Source of the DNA: Pseudidiomarina woesei
GTDB lineage: Bacteria > Pseudomonadota > Gammaproteobacteria > Enterobacterales > Alteromonadaceae
Assembly (NCBI RefSeq): GCF_001418345.1
Contig: NZ_LIPW01000003.1
Coordinates: 124,001 to 188,000 of the forward strand
Direction of reading: 5' to 3'
Length of the DNA: 64,000 nucleotides
Both the position numbers and the translations under genes were made by a program. The notes under the pieces were generated by a model. It did no database searches, had not been told where the DNA came from, and was given only the letters and a program-made list of their open reading frames with translations. This document shows positions 18,801 to 27,777 of this stretch, piece after piece (position 1 is the stretch's first letter; every line of letters starts with the position of its first letter).

Positions 18801-20348
18801 TGTGCCGTCACGGCGGCAAATAACCATGGCAGAACGCATTTGCAATAACAGCTGTTGCAGCAACGCAAAATTATTCTTGGTTGGACTATTCTCAACCGTT
18901 TGATCGGGTAATTGACGGCTCGTTTTGGTGTTTATAACTGAGGCAGTCGTCTGCTCAGACTTCCCGTACAACCGGTCACGACGGTTCACCACATGAAACA
19001 ACTCTTCAGCTTGGGCAATACTTTCCGAACGCCCAAGAAACAGCATGCCATGAGACGCCAAAGCAAAATGGAACCGCTGTAATACTTTACGTTGTAGCTT
19101 TGGCTCGAAATAAATAAGTACATTGCGGCAAGTCACAAAATCAACGCGCATAAACGGCGGGTCGGTGACCAAATTATGCCGTGCAAATACCACCATATCG
19201 CGAATTTTTTTGGTTATCTCAAGGTGCTGGCTGGTTTGCTTAAAATATTTCTCAATCATGCGGCTTGGCACTTCGGCCAGCGCACCAATAGAATAAACAC
19301 CTCGACGCGCTACGTGCAGCGCTTCTTCATCTAAATCGGTGGCGAATACTTGTACCTGCAAAGGCCTGTTATGTTTAGCCGTAGCTTCAGCAATCAGCAT
19401 CGCCACCGAGTACGCTTCTTCACCAGTGGCACAGCCTGCCACCCAAACCCGCAAGTCATTTTTTTCAGGGTTCTCTTCTAGGTGTTGCAATAGTGATTGG
19501 TTGAAACTTTCAAAAGCTTCTTTGTCACGAAAGAACGCGGTTACTGATATCAGAATTTCACTGGCTAACGCTGATAATTCATCGGGCTGTTCGCTTATCA
19601 GTTTTATATAGTCACTGACACGCCCTGCACAACTAGCCACAACCCGGCGCCGAATGCGTCGCTGCATTGTGCCCGACTTGTAACCGCTAAAGTCCATATT
19701 CATGGCTTCACTAAGCATGGCAACAATTTGCCGCATTTGGTTTTCCGCAATGGTTTCGCTGGTGTCGGTATGTATAGTGACAATGTTAGGCATTTGCTTA
19801 GCTATGTCTTTGGGGCTCAACACCATATTTGCACAGCCCGCATCAATAGCTGATTGCGGCATGCCTGGGTACTTCGCTGTTTCTGGCTTTTGTGCAATAG
19901 TAACACCGCCTTCAGCCTGAATAGCGCGCAATCCAGCGGTGCCATCGCTACCAGTGCCAGAAAGCACTACACCAATGGCTAGGTCATGCATTTCTTTGGC
20001 TAGCGTGGTAAAAAATTGATTAATAGAGGGCTTCGGCGACACCTCTGGAGTGACTGGCGTAAGCTCTATACGGCCATCTCTAAAAATGGCATTGCTGTTG
20101 GCAGGAACCACATAAATAGTTCCTTCGCGTGGTTTCGTTGCACGTTGTAAGCCAATCACGGGCAAGTCAGTTTCACGCGATAATATTTCAGGCATCATGC
20201 TTTTATGGCTCGGCGACAAATGTTGCAGCACCACAAAGCAAGCTGGAATACGCGCATCCAAATGACGAATTAGTTCACTGACAGCTTCTAGCCCACCGGC
20301 TGATGCACCAATACCCACCACTAAGGTATGATTTGCTCGCGCACTCAT
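15846..20348 (-). CDS. CheB-CheR-PAS-GGDEF-EAL hybrid signalling protein
   Basis: A 1500-residue cytosolic protein. Order: CheB-type methylesterase (Ser16 in GIGASAGG, His43 in LQHLSPSH, Asp135 in GTGSDG); CheR-type methyltransferase (about 210-480, with VWVAGCATGEEAYS); a linker; a long coiled coil near 640-710 built of repeated NEELQATNEE-like units; three PAS-like segments; GGDEF cyclase (VARLGGDEFTVV) and EAL phosphodiesterase (AEALLRW, DDFGTGYSSMSY, AEGVET). All signature residues are intact, so c-di-GMP could be made, degraded or both. No receiver or kinase domain is present. The downstream overlap with the phytochrome gene suggests light as one input. The ATG is the only plausible start. 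Confidence 0.93.
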   Translation of the reverse strand: MSARANHTLVVGIGASAGGLEAVSELIRHLDARIPACFVVLQHLSPSHKSMMPEILSRETDLPVIGLQRATKPREGTIYVVPANSNAIFRDGRIELTPVTPEVSPKPSINQFFTTLAKEMHDLAIGVVLSGTGSDGTAGLRAIQAEGGVTIAQKPETAKYPGMPQSAIDAGCANMVLSPKDIAKQMPNIVTIHTDTSETIAENQMRQIVAMLSEAMNMDFSGYKSGTMQRRIRRRVVASCAGRVSDYIKLISEQPDELSALASEILISVTAFFRDKEAFESFNQSLLQHLEENPEKNDLRVWVAGCATGEEAYSVAMLIAEATAKHNRPLQVQVFATDLDEEALHVARRGVYSIGALAEVPSRMIEKYFKQTSQHLEITKKIRDMVVFARHNLVTDPPFMRVDFVTCRNVLIYFEPKLQRKVLQRFHFALASHGMLFLGRSESIAQAEELFHVVNRRDRLYGKSEQTTASVINTKTSRQLPDQTVENSPTKNNFALLQQLLLQMRSAMVICRRDGTVIRSLGDVGRFFNEKKLNNANAGIAGAVIKPFKDELVSLMNELDWDGSGVFGSVQAIKGEYWQFLLIPVYEESQLHLAVVVLPAFLPSAKTQAEVLLSGDEVKDSVLRDELNATREQLQTMLEEMATSNEEMQSLNEETQASNEELQATNEELEAANEELQATNEELISLNQELNVKTAELVALNDEYEHVYDALEFPLLVLDAQGKLLRFNAQAQRLLNLRGHSIGRDFAKLKLPSYLSHDTNTLFEKAFTESDTQSTVVRDGDTVVQVTVTPGLNNAGEVYAVLVTLVDVTDITHAQQQLRESQQQLSQIMANTTIILAMKDLSGKYSYVNPRFVEAFQCGEDRVLEQTDFDVFAHDFASSVWEHDLRAVRTRKPQICEHSYTDSEGNTRIYRMVHQALTNDKGKAYALINEAEDITLRKKAEQQLQIAARVYEQAGEAIVVMDENALIQTVNSAFEKLTGRSEEQAKDTCFWNLLRLGREHDGPDNLRSQLETEGFWQGEVAIGRSETDSLAVWLTVNRIQAGDSEQLAFVAVFADISNLKESQRKAEYLATHDSLTGLPNRTLFHDRLEHAIELGKRHHTEVGLLFIDLDNFKNLNDTLGHDAGDDLLIQAAERLKTVARETDTVARLGGDEFTVVIADCTMAAAERIARQTLDVMSQPFVVSRRKHFMSASIGIAFFPTDGLDTTTLVKAADTAMYRAKENGRNRYEVYKEELQSQLMRHASMENALREALQKEQLYLEYQPKFSVQNPNQIIGAEALLRWKDPKLGQVSPADFIAVAEQSNLIVDVDFYVATALIRQLARWQKDGIDYPVMALNVSPKSFQHESYVDLILRLLDQYQVKSLMIQLELTERTLVSQRNSELGNIERLRNAGIQLSIDDFGTGYSSMSYLKRLPLAELKIDKSFVDGLGLENNDEAISRAILAMARALDIRTVAEGVETKQQLKWLQQEGCDYAQGYYLARPLSTENFVKRLQQGSQHEC

Positions 20349-20457
20349 GCGTTGTCCTTATTGCTTCGTTATTATATTTACGTGCGTTCCATTCGTTTAG
20401 CCTACACTGATTTTAGTATAAGCTATGCATAAAATTAACACGGAGTGACTCACAACC

Positions 20458-20943
20458 ATGCCTAGTTTCGATATTGTTTCTGAAATAGATAAAGTTGAAC
20501 TTAAAAACGCGGTGGACAATGCCACTCGCGAACTCACCACTCGCTTCGACTTTCGTGGCGTTGAAGCCACCATAGAGCTTAAAGACTTAACCGTGACACT
20601 CACGTCTGAGTCTGACTTTCAAGTGCGCCAGCTGCAAGATATTTTCAATAACCATTGTGCCAAACGAAACATAAGCTTAGCGGGTATTGATATGCCTGAT
20701 GAGCCAACACACAGCGGTAAGCTTTATAGTATGGCTTTAACCTTTAAGCAAGGTATTGACCAGCCTCTCGCCAAAGAAATTACAAAAAAAATAAAAGACA
20801 GCAAAATCAAAGTACAATCGTCTATTCAAGGTGACAAAGTACGGGTGACCGGTAAAAAGCGTGACGACTTACAACAAACCATAGCACTACTGCGTCAATC
20901 AGACATAGAGCTACCGTTGCAGTTTGAAAACTTCCGCGACTAG
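20458..20943 (+). CDS. yajQ: YajQ family c-di-GMP-binding protein
   Basis: A 161-residue YajQ protein of standard length, beginning [20 protein letters not shown] and carrying [11 protein letters not shown] and [15 protein letters not shown] [22 protein letters not shown]. YajQ homologs bind c-di-GMP and in Xanthomonas relay it to a transcription factor; E. coli YajQ also binds nucleotides. It is divergent from the 1500-residue c-di-GMP enzyme across a 109-base spacer, a suggestive arrangement for an effector. A CGGAG site precedes the ATG. It leads a run with the next two genes. Confidence 0.93.
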   Translation: MPSFDIVSEIDKVELKNAVDNATRELTTRFDFRGVEATIELKDLTVTLTSESDFQVRQLQDIFNNHCAKRNISLAGIDMPDEPTHSGKLYSMALTFKQGIDQPLAKEITKKIKDSKIKVQSSIQGDKVRVTGKKRDDLQQTIALLRQSDIELPLQFENFRD

Positions 20944-20946
20944 GTT

Positions 20947-21612
20947 ATGTCGGCGTCTATATGCCCGTTGTGCCACAGTGCTAACACCTCGCTGCTTAAT
21001 ACTATGCAGCGAGGCCCGTTAGCCGGCCGCGAATATTGGCATTGCCCAAACTGCCAACTTATTCACGTACCGCAGCGCTTTTTGCTAAATACAGCGGCTG
21101 AAAAAGCCGTTTATGATTTGCATGAAAATAATCCGGATGACCTAGGCTATAAAACTTTCTTGTCGCGTTTATTCACGCCATTAACTGCTCAGTTGCCTGT
21201 AGCAAGCCAGGGGTTAGATTTTGGCTGTGGCCCAACCCCAGTGTTAGCCGACATGTTTCGAAATGCCGGGTTTGGCTGCGCCACGTTCGATATTTTTTAC
21301 GACAATCAGCCAGCCACACTGCAACAGCAGTACGACTTTATTGTGTCGACCGAAGTTGTTGAGCATTTAGCTGCACCAGCAAAGGTTTTTCAGCAATTGT
21401 TGGCCTGTTTAAAACCTAACGCACTGCTGGGCATCATGACTCAGCGCTGGGACACTTTCGAGCGCTTTAAACAATGGACGTACCGTAACGACCCAACTCA
21501 TATTTGTTTCTTTCATGAACAAACGTTTCAGTGGTTGGCACAAAAGTTTGGCTTACAGCTGACTATTTACCCGCGAGATGTGGTAATTTTTCAACAATCT
21601 AGTTCAGGTTAA
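20947..21612 (+). CDS. Class I SAM-dependent methyltransferase with N-terminal zinc ribbon
   Basis: A 221-residue methyltransferase. The first 40 residues hold two CxxC knuckles (CPLCHS and CPNCQL) that probably bind zinc. The SAM motif LDFGCGPTP is near residue 93, and FIVSTEVVEHLAAP forms motif II, as in methyltransferase-12 type proteins. The substrate is unknown. It starts 3 bases after yajQ and 15 bases before the dGTPase-like gene, so the three probably form one operon. Confidence 0.85.
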   Translation: MSASICPLCHSANTSLLNTMQRGPLAGREYWHCPNCQLIHVPQRFLLNTAAEKAVYDLHENNPDDLGYKTFLSRLFTPLTAQLPVASQGLDFGCGPTPVLADMFRNAGFGCATFDIFYDNQPATLQQQYDFIVSTEVVEHLAAPAKVFQQLLACLKPNALLGIMTQRWDTFERFKQWTYRNDPTHICFFHEQTFQWLAQKFGLQLTIYPRDVVIFQQSSSG

Positions 21613-21627
21613 TACAGGAACCAACAC

Positions 21628-22917
21628 ATGACGGAACATTGGCACCAACGCCGCTCAGGTGGCCCTTCAAATCGGCCTGGGGATTTACGCACACCGTGGC
21701 AACGAGATCGCGCGCGAGTGCTGCACTCTGCCGCCTTCCGTCGATTGCAGTCGAAAACCCAAATCATGAACGTTGGTGAAAATGATTTCTACCGCACGCG
21801 TTTAACTCACAGTTTAGAAGCGGCGCAAATTGGTGCGTCGTTAATTAATCAGTTACAACACGTAAGCAGCGCCGAGCACGCCGAATTATTGCCTGATTTA
21901 AACCTCATGGAAACCCTGTGTTTAGCCCATGACATTGGTCACCCGCCTTTTGGTCATGGCGGTGAGGCTGCGTTGCATTTCAAAATGTTGGGCTCTGGCG
22001 GCTTTGAAGGCAACGGCCAAACCTTTCGTATTGTTGGTAAACTTGAAGCGTACCACCCCGAACACGGCATGGACTTAACCCGTCGCTCGCTGTTGGGATT
22101 GCTGAAATACCCCGTGCTTATGCCTGCGCTGACAGCCCCAGAACATCTGAGCAAACCCGGTAGCTTGGCCCAATGGAAGCCAGCCAAAGCACTGTTTGCT
22201 TGCGATTCCGACCTGCTTGACTGGGTATTGCAACCCTTAAGCGACAGCGACCGTGAGTTATTTCAGCAAGTCGACACCCTCAGCCAAGCTCCGTGGCAAA
22301 AGTCGAAATACAAAGCGCTTGATGCGTCACTAATGGAGCTAGCAGACGATATAGCCTACGGAGTGCATGATCTAGAAGACGCGGTGGTAACCGGCACGTT
22401 AAGCGAAAGCCAATGGCATGCGCATGTAGATAACGTCATTAGTGCCTTACCTAAGGAATTAGCCGAACTGATGCAAAAACTGGGGCAACAGTTGTTTGGC
22501 CGCGAGCACCATCAGCGCAAAAATGCGATTGGTGCGTTGGTGAATATTTTTGTCACTGCTGTGCGCCTTGAAGAAGTGCTGCCACAAGCGCAAGAGCCGT
22601 TAATACGCTTTAATGCAACCTTGCCAACGGACGAGGCATTTTTACTGAAAAGCCTGAAAGACGTGGTATTTGAACACGTGATAAACGAACCCTCTATTCA
22701 GCAGCTACGGTACCGCAGCCAAAATATGCTGCTTGATTTATTCACCGCGCTGCACACCGAACCGCTACGTTTGCTGCCGCGTAACACCCGTGAGCGTTGG
22801 CAAAAAGCGCACCAAGAACAAGGTCAAGCTGCCGCCGACCGTATTCTGTGTGACTACGTAGCTGGCATGACAGACGACTACGCCGAACGCATGTACCGTA
22901 ACTTATTTGTGGTTTAA
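21628..22917 (+). CDS. dGTPase-like HD-domain deoxynucleotide triphosphohydrolase
   Basis: A 429-residue HD phosphohydrolase of the deoxyguanosinetriphosphate triphosphohydrolase family, which splits dNTPs to deoxynucleoside and triphosphate. Conserved: SAAFRRLQSKTQI, the metal His in RLTHSLEAAQI, LAHDIGHPPFGHGGE and the later ADDIAYGVHDLEDA. It belongs to the shorter type-2 branch, and some dGTPases protect against phages by emptying dNTP pools. An AGGAA site precedes the ATG. It is convergent with the GGDEF-EAL gene and their coding ends overlap by 15 bases. Confidence 0.92.
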   Translation: MTEHWHQRRSGGPSNRPGDLRTPWQRDRARVLHSAAFRRLQSKTQIMNVGENDFYRTRLTHSLEAAQIGASLINQLQHVSSAEHAELLPDLNLMETLCLAHDIGHPPFGHGGEAALHFKMLGSGGFEGNGQTFRIVGKLEAYHPEHGMDLTRRSLLGLLKYPVLMPALTAPEHLSKPGSLAQWKPAKALFACDSDLLDWVLQPLSDSDRELFQQVDTLSQAPWQKSKYKALDASLMELADDIAYGVHDLEDAVVTGTLSESQWHAHVDNVISALPKELAELMQKLGQQLFGREHHQRKNAIGALVNIFVTAVRLEEVLPQAQEPLIRFNATLPTDEAFLLKSLKDVVFEHVINEPSIQQLRYRSQNMLLDLFTALHTEPLRLLPRNTRERWQKAHQEQGQAAADRILCDYVAGMTDDYAERMYRNLFVV

Positions 22918-25551
22918 CCAATCAATGAGCTCGGCGATAGGCAAGGGCCGACAGAACAAGTAGCCCTGCATGAAGTCACAGGCATAATTGATCAGGTAAT
23001 CGCGTTCGTCTGCGGTTTCAACGCCTTCGGCCACAACCGCCATGCCAAGCTCAGCAGCCATGGTCAACACGCCACGGGTAATAGCCGCATTGCGGCTGTT
23101 GTTGTGAATGTTTTGCACAAAAATACGGTCAATTTTAAGCTTCTGGGCCGGAATAATATTTAAGTAACTTAAACTGGCATAACCAGTTCCAAAGTCATCT
23201 AGAGCAATTTCAATGCCCATGTCACGTAGCTTACTCATCGTTGTCAACGACACGTTAGCGTCGCGTAGCAATACGTTTTCGGTTATTTCCGCAACCAGTT
23301 GGCCGGGTTTAATACCATGCTCACGAACCACCTGCTCAACCGACTGTAAAAAGTCTTCACGGTAAAACTGCATGGGTGAAAAATTCACGCTCACTTGACC
23401 AACACCGTGCTCACGCAACTTCGGTAAATCACGACAGGCTTGCTCTAGCACCCAGCGGCCTATGGTCACAATTTGACCGGTACGTTCGGCTAGCGGAATA
23501 AATTCAGCCGGCGAAATATACCCCTGTTCTGGGTGTTTCCAACGTACCAATGCTTCTGCCGCCACCACCGCGCCAGCGTTATTGACGATCGGCTGATAAA
23601 AAACCTCAAACTGCTGTTTTGCAATGGCTTCTTGCATCTGGGTGCGCAACGTTAACTGTTGTTGCGTACCTAAATCGAGCTCCGGCGAAAACCATTGATA
23701 GGTGCCACTACCAAGGCGCTTCGCTTCGTACATGGCCACATCGGCAAACTGAATCAGCTCATTGGGGTGACTGGTAGGTACATCGCTACTGGCAATACCA
23801 ATCGCCGCCGACAGCGTCACCTCAGCGTCTTCATACACGAAAGGCGTGTCAAACTGCGCCAAAATGGTTTTAACTAGCGCCACCACATCGGCCGGCTCTG
23901 TCGCGCTTTGCACCACCGCAACAAATTCATCGCCACCAAAGCGCGCTAACATGTCGTGCTCAGGAATAACCGAGCGCAAGCGTTGCGCGGTTTGTTGTAA
24001 AATATGGTCTCCACACTCGTGGCCTAAACTGTCATTAACCGGCTTAAAGCCGTCAAGGTCAATAAACAGTACATAAACCAATTTAGCTTCTTGCTGACTT
24101 AGCTTATACAAATAGGTTTCTATCGAGGCGCGGTTGGCAAGCCCAGTTAAAACGTCGTGCGACGCTTGGTAGGCCAGTTTATCTTCGTGCGCAATACGCG
24201 CAGAGATATCACTTTGCAAACCCACATAGTGCGTTACTTCGCCTTGATTATCGCGCACCGGCGAAATAATCAGTTCGTTCCAAAACGGGGTGCCGTCTTT
24301 GCGGTAATTTCGAACAGTGCAGCGCACTTCGCGCTGTTCGCGCAGCGCTTCGGCAATTTGTTTGGTGGTTATTGGATTGGTGTCTGGGCCCTGCAGCAAA
24401 GCACAGCTGCGGCCTAGCATTTCTTCAGCCTGATACCCAGTTATTGTAGTAAACGCAGGGTTTACATAAATAACCGGAAAGCCTTGCTTACGGGCATCAC
24501 TAATCACCACGCCGTTCGTACTGGCTTCAACGCTGCGATTAAGAATTTGCAAACGCTCTTCATATTCCCTTTGTTGCGACACGTTCTTAGCAATACCATG
24601 TACACCTGTAATCTCACCATCGATAATTATTGGCATATTGGTAATTTCAATGCGCTGCAGTTGCCCGCGTTGATTCAGAACGCCAATTTCATAATGTTGC
24701 GGTTCGCCGCGCTTGGTCGCTTCAAAGTGTTCGCGTGTGCGCTGCTTGTCTTCCTCAAGCACAACCGCATCATAGGGTTGCCCCACCATTTGTTCAGCTT
24801 TAAATTCAATCAACCGCTCGGCCGCCGCATTTAAGCTCATGAAGCGCCCTTCAAGGTCTAACGTAAATACCGCCTCAGGGTTGTGATCAAACAGTGACAG
24901 TGTGTGTTGTTCACTGCGCTCACGCTCAAACCGATCACGATGCTGTGTTATTACCAACGAAATTAATTCACGGCTGCGCTCTATTAGCTTCATGTCCGAT
25001 TCACTCGGCGTTTTCGCTAACTTTGAATACAGCGCGAAGGTGCCTAGTAATTGGTTGTCGGCCGAAAAAATTGGAAACGACCAGGCTGCTTTCAGCTGGT
25101 ATTCGTTTATAAGAGGGACAAAAGCTTCAAAGCGTGGGTCATCGTGCATGTTGGCAACAATAACCGAAGTGCGCAGGGCAGCTGCTGTACCACAAGCTCC
25201 CACACCGTCGGCAATAGGTAAATTTTTCAACGCTTGGCTAAACGCCTTGGGCAAACCGCCAACGGCTTCCGCATTAAGTACCCCCAATATGGGGTCGGCA
25301 ATCATTACCGACGCAAAGCTGTCTTTCACCTGATATTCAGCTAATTCACAAATATCAACCAGTTTTTCAGCTAACGGGCGGTTTTGCGCTAATGCACGTA
25401 GGGTGTCGTATTCAGCGTCTATAAATTCACGCACAAACGATTGTTGATAAGCGGCGTAACGTTTTGCTCGCCACGCCACAACAAACACTACGCCTGCCAT
25501 TAGCATCAATACTGCGATAAAAGCTATTAACACCCACTCGCCGTTTGGCAT
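22903..25551 (-). CDS. Membrane GAF-PAS-PAS-GGDEF-EAL c-di-GMP protein
   Basis: About 882 residues. One N-terminal membrane helix ([20 protein letters not shown]) is followed by a GAF domain, two PAS domains (with the LOV-like stretch GRSCALLQGPDTNP in the second), GGDEF (LARFGGDEFVAVV) and EAL (AEALVRWKHPE, DDFGTGYASLSYL, AEGVET). The second PAS has NGVVISDA and YVGLQSDIS but lacks the NCRFLQ cysteine context of a true LOV domain (CALLQ has the Cys shifted), so blue-light sensing is doubtful. A GTG at 25593 is an alternative start; the ATG used puts the helix directly at the N-terminus. The gene overlaps the heme oxygenase gene by 25 bases, implying coupled translation. Confidence 0.9.
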   Translation of the reverse strand: MPNGEWVLIAFIAVLMLMAGVVFVVAWRAKRYAAYQQSFVREFIDAEYDTLRALAQNRPLAEKLVDICELAEYQVKDSFASVMIADPILGVLNAEAVGGLPKAFSQALKNLPIADGVGACGTAAALRTSVIVANMHDDPRFEAFVPLINEYQLKAAWSFPIFSADNQLLGTFALYSKLAKTPSESDMKLIERSRELISLVITQHRDRFERERSEQHTLSLFDHNPEAVFTLDLEGRFMSLNAAAERLIEFKAEQMVGQPYDAVVLEEDKQRTREHFEATKRGEPQHYEIGVLNQRGQLQRIEITNMPIIIDGEITGVHGIAKNVSQQREYEERLQILNRSVEASTNGVVISDARKQGFPVIYVNPAFTTITGYQAEEMLGRSCALLQGPDTNPITTKQIAEALREQREVRCTVRNYRKDGTPFWNELIISPVRDNQGEVTHYVGLQSDISARIAHEDKLAYQASHDVLTGLANRASIETYLYKLSQQEAKLVYVLFIDLDGFKPVNDSLGHECGDHILQQTAQRLRSVIPEHDMLARFGGDEFVAVVQSATEPADVVALVKTILAQFDTPFVYEDAEVTLSAAIGIASSDVPTSHPNELIQFADVAMYEAKRLGSGTYQWFSPELDLGTQQQLTLRTQMQEAIAKQQFEVFYQPIVNNAGAVVAAEALVRWKHPEQGYISPAEFIPLAERTGQIVTIGRWVLEQACRDLPKLREHGVGQVSVNFSPMQFYREDFLQSVEQVVREHGIKPGQLVAEITENVLLRDANVSLTTMSKLRDMGIEIALDDFGTGYASLSYLNIIPAQKLKIDRIFVQNIHNNSRNAAITRGVLTMAAELGMAVVAEGVETADERDYLINYACDFMQGYLFCRPLPIAELIDWLNHK

Positions 25552-26117
25552 ACTGTTTCTCGCTGCGCGTTGTTCATCACCTTGATGTACCACCGAAACA
25601 CGGTTTCGGCGGCAACTTTACAGTCACTATATTCGCTAATTGCTAAATTTTCGAGCAGTTTTAAAGTGGGGGGCCAATGCGCTGCGCCATTGGCTTCAGT
25701 GAAGTAGCGGCAGGGTAAATGTGGGCTTGTATGCTGCAAACGCCGCGCAATATGGGCCGAGCCCAAACGTGCGCCGTTCAGCACGTATAACATGCCCGCT
25801 AAAGTGCCTTCAGAAGGTGCTAGCTTAAGCTCTAGTTCTAGCGGAAGCTGCAATGGGGTAACCTGAAGTTGTTGCAAATCAGTCTCTAGCGCCGACAGCC
25901 GTGGGCCCAAATCTATATTCGTTGCGAACGTTGGCAGCAAGTGCGTCAGCTGCTGCTCAAGCGTACTTTGCAACGGGTGCAACCAAGCCAAGGTATTCGC
26001 ATACGCCGCTGCGGTTAGCTCTGCCTGTAACAACAACGCCATCATTGGGTGATGATCTAACTCTTGGTGCAGTGCATGAGTACTCTCACGCAATGCGGTT
26101 AATAGTTCATGACTCAA
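25527..26117 (-). CDS. Heme oxygenase (biliverdin-producing, BphO-like)
   Basis: A 196-residue heme oxygenase. It cleaves heme to biliverdin, iron and CO. The N-terminal [13 protein letters not shown] carries the proximal His region, and [20 protein letters not shown] matches the conserved distal helix of bacterial heme oxygenases. The start is TTG: it is preceded by AAGGGG at a 6-base spacing and overlaps the upstream gene by 11 bases. Biliverdin is the chromophore of the phytochrome encoded 10 kb away on the same strand. An alternative role is iron release from heme, but no heme receptor is adjacent, and the overlap with a GGDEF-EAL gene favours signalling. Confidence 0.85.
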   Translation of the reverse strand: MSHELLTALRESTHALHQELDHHPMMALLLQAELTAAAYANTLAWLHPLQSTLEQQLTHLLPTFATNIDLGPRLSALETDLQQLQVTPLQLPLELELKLAPSEGTLAGMLYVLNGARLGSAHIARRLQHTSPHLPCRYFTEANGAAHWPPTLKLLENLAISEYSDCKVAAETVFRWYIKVMNNAQRETVCQTASGC

Positions 26118-27111
26118 ATTGCACCCCTTGTGCTAATTCAAAGCTGCGCAAACGCGCGCGGTGATCATAGGCATGACAAGTCAACATAACTTCGCTCACG
26201 CCGGTAGCAGCTACAAAATCACGCAAGTATTGATGAACTTGTTCTGCGGTGCCACTAGCCGTGTATTTTAAGGCATGATTCGCCGCGGCTAAGGCCATGG
26301 GGTCAACCTGCTGCTCAATATTATCTAAAGGTGCAGGCAAGGGCCCAGGGTTACCTTGGCGCAACGCAATAAACTGCTGTTGCATCGAGCTTTTTAAGCG
26401 TTTTGCAGCTTGCTCTGTGTCTGCTGCGAATACGTTAACCGCAGCCATAGCATAGGGCTTGTCGAGATATTTCGACGGTTTAAAATCATTGCGGTAAGCT
26501 TCAAGTGCTAGTTGCAAATAGTCAGGCGCAAAGTGCGAAGCAAACGCATACGGCAGACCTAAACGCGCCGCTAACTGAGCACCAAATAAGCTGGAACCTA
26601 GAATCCACACTGGCACCTGCGAGCCCATACCCGGCACCGCTTTAATTTTTTGTTCGGGCTTGGGGTCATCAAGGTACATCAGCAGCTCTTGCACGTCGGC
26701 CGGAAAACCATCCGCACTGTCGTAGGTGCGCCGCAATGCGCGCAGCGTCGCGCCGTCGGTTCCCGGTGCACGCCCTAAGCCTAAATCAACCCGGTTCGGG
26801 TACAATGCCGCCAAGGTACCAAACTGCTCAGCGGCGACAAGCGGCGCATGATTAGGCAGCATAATACCGCCGGCGCCAATACGAATATGTTGTGTTTGGC
26901 TACCTATATAAGCTAACGCAACCGCAGTTGCGGCGCTTGCGATACCCGTCATGTTATGGTGCTCGGCCATCCAAAAACGGTGGTAGCCCCAACCTTCAAC
27001 GTGCCGCGCCAAATCGGCCGAGTTTAACAACGACTGCCGCGCATCACTGCCAGCCGTTATTGGCGCGAGATCAAGTACCGACAGTTTCACGTTATTCGCA
27101 GCTTCTAACAT
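26107..27111 (-). CDS. LLM-class flavin-dependent oxidoreductase
   Basis: About 334 residues of a luciferase-like monooxygenase fold, closest to the YhbW type (MsnO8 group): [12 protein letters not shown] at the start, [13 protein letters not shown], and [11 protein letters not shown]. Such enzymes use reduced flavin from a separate reductase; the substrate is unknown. Two adjacent ATGs are available; the second (27111) has better spacing from AAGGAG. It heads a leftward overlapping unit with the heme oxygenase and the membrane GGDEF-EAL protein. Whether its product links to bilin or c-di-GMP signalling cannot be told. Confidence 0.88.
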   Translation of the reverse strand: MLEAANNVKLSVLDLAPITAGSDARQSLLNSADLARHVEGWGYHRFWMAEHHNMTGIASAATAVALAYIGSQTQHIRIGAGGIMLPNHAPLVAAEQFGTLAALYPNRVDLGLGRAPGTDGATLRALRRTYDSADGFPADVQELLMYLDDPKPEQKIKAVPGMGSQVPVWILGSSLFGAQLAARLGLPYAFASHFAPDYLQLALEAYRNDFKPSKYLDKPYAMAAVNVFAADTEQAAKRLKSSMQQQFIALRQGNPGPLPAPLDNIEQQVDPMALAAANHALKYTASGTAEQVHQYLRDFVAATGVSEVMLTCHAYDHRARLRSFELAQGVQFES

Positions 27112-27241
27112 CATGACTCCTTGAATAGTGGCTAACGCAAACAGTCGTCAACTGCGCGTAATTTGCGTACCATGCTATCAAATTTTCAGCTTGTTTACTT
27201 GCTCATACAACTTATTCGAAACGTATAAAAGGACGACCGCT

Positions 27242-27697
27242 ATGCAGTATTGGCTTATGAAAACCGAACCCGATGAATGCAGTATTGATGACTTTGCCAC
27301 CAAGCCCGACCAAGTGATTCGCTGGGACGGTGTGCGCAATTATCAAGCGCGTAATTTTATGCGCAATATGGCCATTGGCGATGAGGTTTTTATTTACCAC
27401 TCAAGCTGCGCAAAAATTGGCATTGTTGGTGTTGTTCGAGTCACTCGCACAGCCTACCCCGACCCCACCCAATTCGACGCCGAGTCACCCTACGTTGACA
27501 AACGTAGCAAACCAGACAACTCGCGCTGGGATGCTGTCGATTTACAGTTTGTGCGCAAATTTGCACGAATTATCAGCCTAGATGAACTTAAGAAGTTAAC
27601 TGAATTAACTGACAACCCACTGGTACAAAAAGGCAATCGTTTAAGCGTTATACCTTTTTCAAAAGTTGAGCGAGACAGTATTTTAGCGAAAGTTTGA
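27242..27697 (+). CDS. EVE domain protein
   Basis: A 151-residue EVE (PUA-like) domain protein: MQYWLMKTEPDECSIDDF, WDGVRNYQARNFMRNM, and VFIYHSSC are the family landmarks. EVE domains resemble YTH and PUA folds and are thought to bind modified bases in RNA or DNA. The frame is open to 27128, but an AAGGA site and the universal MxYWLMKTEP start place initiation here. The gene is monocistronic; a Fur-box-like promoter for the next gene begins 10 bases after its stop. Confidence 0.92.
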   Translation: MQYWLMKTEPDECSIDDFATKPDQVIRWDGVRNYQARNFMRNMAIGDEVFIYHSSCAKIGIVGVVRVTRTAYPDPTQFDAESPYVDKRSKPDNSRWDAVDLQFVRKFARIISLDELKKLTELTDNPLVQKGNRLSVIPFSKVERDSILAKV

Positions 27698-27706
27698 GCG
27701 AACCAC

Positions 27707-27736
27707 TTGTAAATGCGAATAGTTTGCATTTATACT
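27707..27736 (+). promoter_or_regulatory. Promoter with Fur-box-like palindrome for the TonB receptor
   Basis: A -35 element TTGTAA (27707-27712) and -10 element TATACT (27731-27736) are 18 bases apart. The spacer holds an imperfect palindrome AAATGCGAA-TAG-TTTGCATTT (27711-27731), matching about 10 of 14 informative positions of the Fur consensus TGAGAATnATTCTCA. The promoter is 42 bases from the ATG of the receptor. Confidence 0.6.
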
Positions 27737-27777
27737 CCATCCCCTAAATTTTGAGTTCGACTTTTGGGGGAAATTCG

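Noticed and set aside
24380-24440. Blue-light LOV domain in the second PAS of the GGDEF-EAL protein
   Set aside because: The GRSCALLQGPDTNP segment resembles LOV, but the photoactive NCRFLQ cysteine context is not met.
24902-25333. Plus-strand 143-residue frame opposite the membrane GGDEF-EAL gene
   Set aside because: Shadow of a conserved coding region with no family resemblance.
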